Below, piece after piece: positions 39,262 to 46,846 of a DNA stretch of 64,000 bases. This stretch comes from Comamonas sp. B21-038. Its GTDB lineage: Bacteria > Pseudomonadota > Gammaproteobacteria > Burkholderiales > Burkholderiaceae_C. The notes beneath the pieces were generated by a model, which saw only the letters and a program-made list of their open reading frames with translations, had not been told where the DNA came from and did not search any database. The stretch is from assembly GCF_022387135.1 (NCBI RefSeq), contig NZ_CP092462.1, forward strand, positions 434,001 to 498,000, given 5' to 3'. The translations under genes were made by a program, and so were the position numbers. Numbering within the stretch: position 1 is the first letter of the stretch; every line of letters starts with the position of its first letter.

Positions 39262-39780
39262 TCAACTCTCCTCCTTGCCCGCATTCTGCTGCGCATCGAT
39301 CGCTTTCATGTTGTCCAGCAGCTTGAGCAGGTAGTGCAGGGTGTGCACCATGTCATTGCTCGAGAAACCCTCCAGCGCTTGCTCGTAATAGCGGCCAATC
39401 GACTCGGCCGCATCGTGCTGCCACACCTGCTGCCCGGCAGCGGTGAGCTGCACCAGGCGCGAGCGTTTGTCCGCCGGGTCGGGCACGCTGTGTACATAGC
39501 CTGCGGCCTCCATGCGCGACAGCAGACCGGTCAGGTTCTGGCGGCTCACCAACAAATAGCGCGCCAACTCCCCCATACCCATGCCTTCTGCGGTTTCTGG
39601 CCGTGACAGGGCACCCATCACCGCCCATTGCTGTGTGGTCAGGCCCTGGGCTTCCACTGCCTTGGTACCTGTTTTATGCAACATGTTGGCGCATTGGTAG
39701 AGCTTGAAGTACAGCCGGTTGGCCAGGTCGGTGCGCAGCTGGTTCGGGTTTTCTCTAGGATTTTTGGCGGTTTTGCTCAT
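39262..39780 (-). CDS. MarR-family regulator (BadR-like)
   Basis: This 172-residue winged-helix transcription factor has a DNA-binding core at about 50-115: LTTQQWAVMGAL, the recognition-helix region ARYLLVSRQNLTGLLSRMEAAGYV, and the wing ending DPADKRSRLVQLT. Dimerisation helices lie at both ends. The start is ATG 39780. It diverges from badH over an 81-bp gap, the same arrangement as badR in Rhodopseudomonas palustris, where the regulator is released by 2-ketocyclohexanecarboxyl-CoA. An analogous derepression by a pathway thioester is inferred here. Confidence 0.88.
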   Translation of the reverse strand: MSKTAKNPRENPNQLRTDLANRLYFKLYQCANMLHKTGTKAVEAQGLTTQQWAVMGALSRPETAEGMGMGELARYLLVSRQNLTGLLSRMEAAGYVHSVPDPADKRSRLVQLTAAGQQVWQHDAAESIGRYYEQALEGFSSNDMVHTLHYLLKLLDNMKAIDAQQNAGKEES

Positions 39781-39810
39781 GATTCGGATATTGCCATGGC
39801 ACGGCATTTG

Positions 39811-39834
39811 TGTAAATATATTGTCTAATTAAAC
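39811..39834. promoter_or_regulatory. Candidate MarR operator and promoter region
   Basis: The 81-bp spacer between the MarR gene and badH contains an A/T-rich core with the palindrome AATATATT at 39815-39822, followed by TGTCTAATTA. The position suits repression of both divergent promoters. Motif evidence only. Confidence 0.35.
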
Positions 39835-39861
39835 GGTGCAGCGCGCAAGAAAGGTGGAATC

Positions 39862-40626
39862 ATGGCACGTTTTGATGGGCAACATGTTGTAGTAACGGGT
39901 GGCGGTGGCGGCATTGGGGGTGCGACCTGCAAACGCTTTGCTGGTGAAGGCGCCCGGGTGACCGTGCTCGACAAGCAGCTGGGCGCCGCGCAGGCGGTGG
40001 CCGATGCGATTGCAGCTGCCGGCGGCCTGGCGCAGGCGGTGGCCTGCGACATCACGGATCGCGCCAGTGTGGATGCGGCCGTGCAGCAGGCCGAGCAGTG
40101 GGCGGCCATCGATGTACTGGTCAACAACGCGGGCTGGGATGTGTTCAAACCTTTTACCAAGACCCATGAACGGGAATGGCAGCAGCTCATTGCCATCAAC
40201 CTGGTGGGCGCCTTGCACATGCACCACGCGGTGCTGCCGCGCATGGCAGAGCGCAAGGCGGGCCGGGTCGTCAACATCGCGTCTGATGCGGCGCGCGTGG
40301 GCTCTTCGGGCGAGGCCGTCTATGCCGCCTGCAAGGGCGGGCTGGTGGCGCTGTCCAAAACCCTGGCGCGCGAGCATGCCCGCCACAACATCACCGTGAA
40401 CGTGGTCTGCCCCGGCCCGACGGATACCGCCTTGTTTGCCAGCTACAAGGAGGGCGCGGGCAACCCCGACAAGCTGCTCGACGCCTTTACCCGCGCGATC
40501 CCGCTGGGCCGCATCGGCCAGCCCGAGGACTTGCCCGGCGCCATCCTGTTCTTTGCCTCCAGCGATGCGGCGTATGTGACCGGTCAGGTCATCAGCGTAT
40601 CGGGCGGCCTCACGATGGCCGGTTGA
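39862..40626 (+). CDS. badH: SDR dehydrogenase, 2-hydroxycyclohexanecarboxyl-CoA dehydrogenase-like
   Basis: This 254-residue NAD-dependent short-chain dehydrogenase is expected to oxidise 2-hydroxycyclohexanecarboxyl-CoA to the 2-keto thioester. The Rossmann loop GGGGGIGGATCKRF is at about 11-24, NNAGWD near 90, and the catalytic Tyr and Lys are in YAACKGG near 154. It ends with the usual GQVISVSGGLTMAG. Function is assigned mainly through its neighbour BadI, a ring-opening hydrolase with strong family likeness. It is the first gene of the operon, divergent from the MarR gene. Confidence 0.85.
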   Translation: MARFDGQHVVVTGGGGGIGGATCKRFAGEGARVTVLDKQLGAAQAVADAIAAAGGLAQAVACDITDRASVDAAVQQAEQWAAIDVLVNNAGWDVFKPFTKTHEREWQQLIAINLVGALHMHHAVLPRMAERKAGRVVNIASDAARVGSSGEAVYAACKGGLVALSKTLAREHARHNITVNVVCPGPTDTALFASYKEGAGNPDKLLDAFTRAIPLGRIGQPEDLPGAILFFASSDAAYVTGQVISVSGGLTMAG

Positions 40627-40653
40627 AGGCCCCCCAATCACAAGGAGACTGAC

Positions 40654-41436
40654 ATGGAATTCGAAGACATCCTCTACGAAGTGCGCAACCACGTGGCCTG
40701 GATCACCATCAACCGGCCCGAGAAGATGAATGCCTTTCGCGGCACCACCTGTGACGAGCTGATCCGCGCACTGAACAAGGCCGGCTACGACCGGAGTGTG
40801 GGCTGCATCGTGCTGGCCGGCGCGGGCGACAAGGCATTTTGCACCGGTGGCGACCAATCGGCGCACGACGGCAACTACGATGGCCGTGGCACCATCGGCC
40901 TGCCGATGGAAGAGCTGCACGACGCCATCCGCAATGTGCCCAAGCCGGTGATCGCCCGCGTGCAGGGCTATGCGATTGGCGGCGGCAATGTGCTGTGCAC
41001 CATCTGCGATCTGACGATCTGCTCCGACAAGGCCATCTTTGGCCAGGTAGGGCCCAAGATGGGCTCGGTCGACCCCGGCTATGGCACGGCGTTCCTGGCG
41101 CGCGTGGTGGGCGAGAAAAAGGCGCGCGAGATCTGGTACCTGAACAAGCGCTATTCCGGCGAAGAGGCCGTTGCGATGGGCCTGGCCAATCTCTGCGTGG
41201 CACCAGAGCAGCTCGATGCCACGGTGCAGGAATGGGCCGAGACCATCTGCGAGCGCAGCCCCACCGCGATTGCCATTGCCAAGCGCAGCTTCAACATGGA
41301 CACGGCGCACCAGGCGGGCATTGCCGGCATGGGGATGTATGCGCTCAAGCTGTATTACGACACCGACGAGTCGCGCGAAGGCGTGGCTGCGCTCAAGGAA
41401 AAGCGCAAGCCCGATTTTCGCAAACACGCCAAGTAA
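40654..41436 (+). CDS. badI: 2-ketocyclohexanecarboxyl-CoA hydrolase
   Basis: This 260-residue crotonase-superfamily enzyme hydrolytically opens the cyclohexane ring to give pimelyl-CoA. It begins MEFEDILYEVRNHVAWITI and contains INRPEKMNAFRGTTCDEL and FCTGGDQSAHDGNYDGRGT, motifs I recall as characteristic of R. palustris BadI and not of ordinary enoyl-CoA hydratases. QVGPKMGSVDPGYGTAFLAR near residue 130 and FNMDTAHQAGIAGMGMYAL near 215 also match. GGAGA SD lies upstream. 27 bp separate it from badH and 24 bp from aliB. This is the most diagnostic gene of the pathway. Confidence 0.93.
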   Translation: MEFEDILYEVRNHVAWITINRPEKMNAFRGTTCDELIRALNKAGYDRSVGCIVLAGAGDKAFCTGGDQSAHDGNYDGRGTIGLPMEELHDAIRNVPKPVIARVQGYAIGGGNVLCTICDLTICSDKAIFGQVGPKMGSVDPGYGTAFLARVVGEKKAREIWYLNKRYSGEEAVAMGLANLCVAPEQLDATVQEWAETICERSPTAIAIAKRSFNMDTAHQAGIAGMGMYALKLYYDTDESREGVAALKEKRKPDFRKHAK

Positions 41437-41460
41437 CGCAGCCTGCTGCAAGAGGTGTCC

Positions 41461-42612
41461 ATGAATCCGTACCTGAACGATGACTTGATGACCCTGGCCG
41501 CATCAGTGCGCCGGTTTGCTGACGCGCGCGTGGCGCCGGGCTTTCTGGAGCGCGACCGGACCCGTGTGCTGGACCGCAGCCTGATGCGCGAGATGGGCGC
41601 GATGGGCCTGATTGCCCCCGAGCTGCCCGAGCCCCTTGGCGGGCAGGGCCTGGGTTGCCTGGCTGCCGGCGTGGTGCATGAGGAGCTGGCGCGTGCCGAC
41701 CTGAGCATGTCCTATGTACCGCTGCTGGCATCGCTCAATGCGCAGATTCTGGCGGCCCATGGCCAACCCGATGTGGCGCGGCCCTGGTTGCAGAAAATGG
41801 TAGCGGGCGAGGCACTGTGCGCCATTGCGCTGACCGAGCCCCGCGGCGGCTCCGACGCCGCCAGCCTGCGCCTGCGCATTGAGCGCGATGCAGAAGGCTA
41901 CGTGCTCAACGGTGAGAAAACCTCCATCTCCGCCGCAGACCAGTGCGATATCGCCGTGGTGTTTGGCCGTACCGGTACGGTGGAATCGGGCGCGCATGGT
42001 GTAACGGCCGTGCTGGTACCTATGGACTTGCCCGGCATCACACGCAGCCGTTTCGACTGCCATGGCCAGCGTGCCATTGGCCGGGGCTCGCTGTTTTTCG
42101 ACAACGTGCGTGTGCCGCTGTCGCATCGCCTCGGTGACGAGAACCAGGGCTTTGTGCAGGTGATGCAGGGCTTTGACTATTCGCGCGCGCTGATTGGCTT
42201 GCAGGTGCTGGCCGTGGCACGTGCAGCGCTCGATGATGCCTGGCAGTACGTTACCCAGCGCCAGGCCTTTGGCAAACCCTTGTCGGCCTTCCAGGGCGTG
42301 TCGCACCCGTTGGCGGATTTTGATACGCAGGTCAGCGCCGCACGCCTTTTGTGCCTGCAGGCGCTGTGGCTCAAGGACCAGGGCAAGCCCCACAGTGCCG
42401 AGGCGGCCATGTGCAAATGGTGGGCGCCCAAGCTGGCTTATGACTGCATCCACCAGTGCCTCTTGATGTTTGGCCATGGCGGCTACGACCGGGGTGTGAT
42501 GGAGCAGCGCCTGCGCGATGTGCTGGGCTTTCAGATCGGTGACGGTACGGCCCAGATCATGAAAACCATCATTGCCCGCGACCGGGCGGGCAGGCAGGCG
42601 GTGCCCGCATAG
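41461..42612 (+). CDS. aliB: Acyl-CoA dehydrogenase, cyclohexanecarboxyl-CoA dehydrogenase-like
   Basis: This 383-residue FAD-dependent acyl-CoA dehydrogenase is expected to convert cyclohexanecarboxyl-CoA to the cyclohex-1-ene thioester. It shows the three-domain family layout: helical N-terminus, middle beta domain with ALTEPRGGSDAASL near residue 122 and NGEKTSISAADQ near 155, and C-terminal helices with RQAFGKPLSAFQGVSH near 265. LMFGHGGYDRG near 340 lies at the FAD-interface region. ATG 41461 follows an AGAGG SD; a GTG two codons earlier is in frame. Substrate is inferred from badH/badI. Confidence 0.87.
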   Translation: MNPYLNDDLMTLAASVRRFADARVAPGFLERDRTRVLDRSLMREMGAMGLIAPELPEPLGGQGLGCLAAGVVHEELARADLSMSYVPLLASLNAQILAAHGQPDVARPWLQKMVAGEALCAIALTEPRGGSDAASLRLRIERDAEGYVLNGEKTSISAADQCDIAVVFGRTGTVESGAHGVTAVLVPMDLPGITRSRFDCHGQRAIGRGSLFFDNVRVPLSHRLGDENQGFVQVMQGFDYSRALIGLQVLAVARAALDDAWQYVTQRQAFGKPLSAFQGVSHPLADFDTQVSAARLLCLQALWLKDQGKPHSAEAAMCKWWAPKLAYDCIHQCLLMFGHGGYDRGVMEQRLRDVLGFQIGDGTAQIMKTIIARDRAGRQAVPA

Positions 42613-42674
42613 CCATCTTGATGTGCTCCCGAGCGCAGCCACAAGCGCGGAGCCCCAACCCACAGGAGACAAGA

Positions 42675-44321
42675 ATGGAATTTGATGCCGTATTGCTGGC
42701 GCCGCGCCGCGCGCAGATGCGCAGCCAGGGCTGGTGGCGCGACACCACCATCAACGAAGCGCTGGACCAGGCGGCGCAGCAGTGGCCCGACCGCTTGGCG
42801 CTGGTGGCGCAGCGCACCGGCGAAGGTGCTGCGCAGTCCTTCAACTACACGCAGCTGGCGCGCATGGCCGACCGCGTGGCCATCGGTTTGTGGCGGCTCG
42901 GTGTGCGTTCTGCCGATGTGGTGGCCTGCCAGTTGCCCAATGTCTGGCAGTTCACGGTGCTGTACCTGGCATGCGCACGCATTGGCGCAGTGCTCAATCC
43001 CTTGATGCCGATCTTTCGCGAGCGTGAGCTGCTGTTCATGCTCGGCCATGGGGAGGCCAAGCTCATCGTGGTACTCAAGGACTTTCGCAGTGTGGACTAC
43101 GAGGCGATGCTCAAGGGCATTCAGCCCCAATTGCCCCAGCTTCAGCATGTGGTCGCCATCGGGGGTGCCGGTGCAGACAGCTTTGAGGCGCTGCTTGCCG
43201 AGCCCGCATGGGAGCGAGATGCCGACGCCGCGCAGATCCTGGGGTGCCACCGGATCCCGCCCGATGCCATCACCCAGCTCATCTACACCAGCGGCACCAC
43301 GGGCGAGCCCAAGGGGGTGATGCACTCTTCCAACACCTTGATGGCCAACATCCATGCGTACGCCGAGCGCCTGGCCCTGGGCCGCGACGAGGTGGTGCTG
43401 ATGGCCTCGCCGATGGCGCACCAGACCGGCTTCATGTACGGACTGATGATGCCGGTGATGCTGGGCGCGGCGGCGGTGTTGCTGGATGTGTGGAACGCCG
43501 CCACGGCCGCGCAGCTGATCCGGCAGTGGCGCTGTACCTTCACAATGGCATCGACGCCATTTCTGGCGGATTTGTCGCGTGAGGTGGCGACCAGCGGGGC
43601 CGTGCCCAGCCTGCGCACCTTTCTGTGCGCTGGCGCGCCCATTCCCGGGCCCTTGGTGGAGCAGGCGCAGACGGCGTTGGGCGCGCAGATCATCTCGGCA
43701 TGGGGCATGTCGGAGAACGGCGCTGTGACCACGACCTTGCCTGGAGATGGCGCGCAGCGCGCAGTCGAGACCGATGGCCTTCCGTTGCCCGGTGCCGAGG
43801 TCAAGGTGGTGGATGACCTGGGTCAGGAGTGCCCACGCGGCGAGACCGGTCAGTTGTGGGTGCGTGCCCCTTCCAACTTTGGCGGCTATCTGAAACGCCC
43901 CCACCTCAATGCCACCACGCAGGACGGTTGGTTCGACACTGGGGACCAGGCGCGCATGGATGCGCAGGGCTACATCCGCATCACCGGCCGCAGCAAGGAT
44001 GTGATCATCCGCGGCGGTGAGAACATTCCGGTGGTGGAGGTGGAATCCCTGCTCTACAAGCACCCGGCGGTGGCGCAGGCAGCGGTGGTGGCCTATGCGG
44101 ACGAGCGCCTGGGCGAGCGGGCCTGCGCGGTGATCGTGCTCAAGCCCGGCGCCGCCGAGCCGGTGCTGGCCGATCTGACCGGCTTCTTGCGGGCGCAGAA
44201 GCTGGCGCCCCATTACCTGCCCGAGCGTCTGGTGGTGCTGCCAGAAATGCCGGCTACGCCGTCAGGCAAGATCCAGAAGTTCAAGCTGCGCGAGCAGCTC
44301 AAGGCCTCCCTTCATAGCTAG
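42675..44321 (+). CDS. aliA: AMP-dependent acyl-CoA ligase, cyclohexanecarboxylate-CoA ligase-like
   Basis: This 548-residue ANL-superfamily enzyme activates the carboxylate with ATP and CoA, the entry step of the pathway. The phosphate-binding loop LIYTSGTTGEPKG is near residue 200, the A5-like motif ISAWGMSENG near 345, the adenylate-binding segment GWFDTGDQARMD near 420, and ITGRSKDVIIRGGENI near 440. The C-terminal catalytic Lys is in PSGKIQKFKL. The SD CAGGAG is well placed before ATG 42675. It closes the operon and its stop overlaps the convergent DUF421 gene by 4 bp. Confidence 0.88.
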   Translation: MEFDAVLLAPRRAQMRSQGWWRDTTINEALDQAAQQWPDRLALVAQRTGEGAAQSFNYTQLARMADRVAIGLWRLGVRSADVVACQLPNVWQFTVLYLACARIGAVLNPLMPIFRERELLFMLGHGEAKLIVVLKDFRSVDYEAMLKGIQPQLPQLQHVVAIGGAGADSFEALLAEPAWERDADAAQILGCHRIPPDAITQLIYTSGTTGEPKGVMHSSNTLMANIHAYAERLALGRDEVVLMASPMAHQTGFMYGLMMPVMLGAAAVLLDVWNAATAAQLIRQWRCTFTMASTPFLADLSREVATSGAVPSLRTFLCAGAPIPGPLVEQAQTALGAQIISAWGMSENGAVTTTLPGDGAQRAVETDGLPLPGAEVKVVDDLGQECPRGETGQLWVRAPSNFGGYLKRPHLNATTQDGWFDTGDQARMDAQGYIRITGRSKDVIIRGGENIPVVEVESLLYKHPAVAQAAVVAYADERLGERACAVIVLKPGAAEPVLADLTGFLRAQKLAPHYLPERLVVLPEMPATPSGKIQKFKLREQLKASLHS

Positions 44322-44815
44322 ACCGCGTCCGATGCGCCCGAAGAGCTGTCGCGGTTGCGCAGCACGATGGTGATCTGGCCGTTGGTCTCTATCGTGGCCT
44401 GTTCCACCTCATAGGTGTGCAGGCAGCCTGCTCCGCGCAGCGCGGCCTTCAGGTCGTCGCCGGTGATGAGTTCCGCATCCATCACTTTCTGGTTGACCTG
44501 TCCGTTGGAGATCAGCCGCTTGGGAATGCCATCGACCCAGCGCGACACCCGCCGGCTGCGGTAGCTCAGCTGCGCCATGATGGAGTGGCAAGCAATCAAG
44601 GTCGTGGCCGATATCAGTCCGCCGATCAGCGAGTTGTCGCCCGCGTTCATCGAGTTCTGTACCGCGTTCGACAGGATCAGCAGCAAGATCAGATCGAAGG
44701 GGTCGTATTGTCCGATCTGGCGCCGGCCCGTCAGCCGCAGAAACACCAGCAAGAACGCGTAGACGACAAAGCCGCGAACGACAAACTCCCACCACGGAAC
44801 ACTCATAGAGAACAT
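44318..44815 (-). CDS. DUF421 membrane protein (YetF-like)
   Basis: This 165-residue inner-membrane protein has about three N-terminal TM helices, including FRLTGRR-type arginines after TM1-2 and YDPFDLILLLILSNAVQNSM, the DUF421 signature. A small cytoplasmic beta domain with NGQVN and a C-terminal GQITIVLRNRD strand follows. YetF family proteins form membrane dimers of unknown biochemical role. The start at 44815 has GAGGAG nine bases upstream; longer open frame beyond it (to 44947) lacks support. It overlaps the aliA stop by four bases and is not part of that operon. Confidence 0.85.
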   Translation of the reverse strand: MFSMSVPWWEFVVRGFVVYAFLLVFLRLTGRRQIGQYDPFDLILLLILSNAVQNSMNAGDNSLIGGLISATTLIACHSIMAQLSYRSRRVSRWVDGIPKRLISNGQVNQKVMDAELITGDDLKAALRGAGCLHTYEVEQATIETNGQITIVLRNRDSSSGASDAV

Positions 44816-45016
44816 GGCATCACTCCTCGCAAACGGGGGGGGGCGGGCGGCGCCTGCACACATGCCGGATGTGCCCGCTGACTGGGCAATGATAGTCCGC
44901 AGCGGCCGCCCGGCGCGCTGTGGCCGCGTACGCTGGCAGGCTCGCACATCGTCGTCTTTTGCCGCTAGTTGCGCTGGCGCAGCGGGCCGGTGCCTGCACG
45001 CGGCAAGCCCATGGAT

Positions 45017-45044
45017 AAAAAAGGCGCCAGTGTGTGCTGGCGCC
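45017..45044 (-). terminator. Intrinsic terminator of the M20 peptidase gene
   Basis: On the minus strand GGCGCCAG and CTGGCGCC enclose a six-base loop and are followed by six T. Confidence 0.8.
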
Positions 45045-45070
45045 CGGAAGGGGGGAGGGGGCTGGGCCGC

Positions 45071-46339
45071 TTACATGCCCTGGCCCAGATCGGAGATCAG
45101 CTGCGCCGACAGGTACAGGCGCCGGGCGATGGGCTCGGTCAGCACATACTCGGCCAGGTTGGAGTGGTAGTTGGCGCCGGGCAGGCCCAGGCCTTCGATG
45201 ACCGGCTTGCCCGACAGCGCGGCGTAGGCCGCATCGGATCCACCACCACCGCGCGTGGTGTACATCTGCGATTTGCCGCCCACATCGGCATAGATGGTGA
45301 TGGCCTTCTGGATCAGCTTGACGCCCTCATCGGTGGCGTTGAAAGCGGGGCGGCCACGGGTCAGGTTGATGTCGATGGTGGCGCCGTGTACATGGGGCAC
45401 CGATGCGGCCTTGTCCAGCATGCCCTTCATCAGATCCAGATCTTCATTCTTGCCATAGCGCACATCGGCGTTGACCACCGCCTTGTCCGGGATGATGTTG
45501 GTGGCGGTGCCGCCGGCGGTCATCGTGGTCCAGTTGAAGCCGCGTTCCTTGGCTTTGTCCTGGATGTCCTGCGTGCGCAGCACCAGCGCCGAGGCCTCGG
45601 TCAGCGCATTGATGCCCGCCTCTGGCGCCACGCCCGCATGCGATGCCTTGCCGTGCACCACGGCCTGCACATAGGCAATGCCCGAGGTGGCGGTGCCAAA
45701 GCCTTCTTCCAGGCCCGAGGGCTCGTAGGACAGCACATAGTCATGGGACGCGGCCAGCTGCTGGATCAGATCGCGCGAGCCGAAGGAGCCCTTTTCCTCA
45801 TCGGTGTTGAACATCACCGTGATGGTCTTGAACTTGCTGAAGTTCTGTGCCTTGAGCAAGCCCAGGCTGTGCAGAATCACCGCGATGCCGCCTTTGGCAT
45901 CGGCAATGCCTGCGCCATAGGCCTTGTCGCCCTCTACCTTGAATGGCGCCGAGGCCAGAATGCCTCGGGTGTAGACGGTATCCATGTGCGCCATCAGCAG
46001 CAGGCTCTTGGTGCCGCTGCCCTGGAAGGTGCCGACAATGTTGTCGCCCACGACACCGGCCTCGGCCTTGTGGCGCACCACGGTGGCGCCCAGCGCCTGC
46101 AGGCGGGCTTCCAGGTAGTTGCCCATCTGCGGAATGCCGATGGCGTCATTGGTGCCTGTCTCGATGTTGACCAGCTCCTGCAGCGTCTGCAGCACTGCCG
46201 CTTTCTCGGCCTGCGAAGCCTGGTCGAGCACGGCGTTGTAACGCAGCGAAGAGGCGCTGCTGTCGGAGCAGCCCGATACGGTCAAGGAAAGGGCCGCAGC
46301 AGCGGCAATGGCCAGCAAGGTTTTTTTCATAGTAGTCAT
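45071..46339 (-). CDS. M20-family metallopeptidase lipoprotein (glutamate carboxypeptidase-like)
   Basis: This 422-residue protein has a lipoprotein signal ending in SLTVSGC, so the mature enzyme should be acylated on Cys and face the periplasm. Di-zinc ligands of the M20 fold are visible: His and Asp in MAHMDTVY (about 118), Asp in GIADAKGG (about 150), Glu pair in NTDEEKGSFG (about 185) and Glu in SYEPSGLEEG. A dimerisation/lid domain lies at about 215-325. The pattern is nearest to CPG2-type carboxypeptidases that release C-terminal glutamate from folates or peptides. ATG 46330 is an alternative start three codons in. Confidence 0.88.
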   Translation of the reverse strand: MTTMKKTLLAIAAAAALSLTVSGCSDSSASSLRYNAVLDQASQAEKAAVLQTLQELVNIETGTNDAIGIPQMGNYLEARLQALGATVVRHKAEAGVVGDNIVGTFQGSGTKSLLLMAHMDTVYTRGILASAPFKVEGDKAYGAGIADAKGGIAVILHSLGLLKAQNFSKFKTITVMFNTDEEKGSFGSRDLIQQLAASHDYVLSYEPSGLEEGFGTATSGIAYVQAVVHGKASHAGVAPEAGINALTEASALVLRTQDIQDKAKERGFNWTTMTAGGTATNIIPDKAVVNADVRYGKNEDLDLMKGMLDKAASVPHVHGATIDINLTRGRPAFNATDEGVKLIQKAITIYADVGGKSQMYTTRGGGGSDAAYAALSGKPVIEGLGLPGANYHSNLAEYVLTEPIARRLYLSAQLISDLGQGM

Positions 46340-46846
46340 TGGGTGGGAGGGAATCCCTGAAAGCGTCACGGGATTGTCATGCGACGGATGCAAGCATAAG
46401 AACCGCACCCCGCCAAGGCGGTCACGGCTGAGACAAGCGCTGCGGCCTTTGCCCGCCCTGTCTCGCACCGGTCCATCCGGGGCCGCGCCAGCACTGTTAC
46501 CGCACTGACCGCGCTGCTGCAGCGATGGCAACCCATGGTCCTGCGGCACCAAGGCCCGGCGACAGGTTCACGCGTCCGCTGCTTTGATCGTAGCCGTCCT
46601 GGAGTGCGGACAACTTCCTTCACCTGAGTTGTAAGCAGAAGGCCCGAGTCGGGCAACGAAGGCGCGCCTCGCCCTCGTTTGCATCGTCATGCCCCTCTGG
46701 GATCACACCGTGATTCGATGGGCGCCTGTCTCGTCGGCTTCCCGTTCGGGTGCGCGCAGCAGATGGCGCCCAGTAGGGTAATCAAGCCCTGCGGTACCGC
46801 CCGCTCAAGTCCCCTTCACTGCTGCGCCAGACGAGGCTACGCGGAC
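46340..46846. other. Intergenic region between the M20 peptidase and DUF3300 genes
   Basis: I see no gene in these 507 bp. Short frames lack start signals and family likeness. It should contain the promoter and leader of the M20 peptidase gene and the 3' end of the DUF3300 transcript. No clear repeat was noticed. Confidence 0.5.

Noticed and set aside
39829..44213. Long minus-strand frames opposite the bad/ali operon
   Set aside because: They show the His/Gln-rich character of antisense translation in GC-rich genes, while the plus-strand genes have clear motifs.
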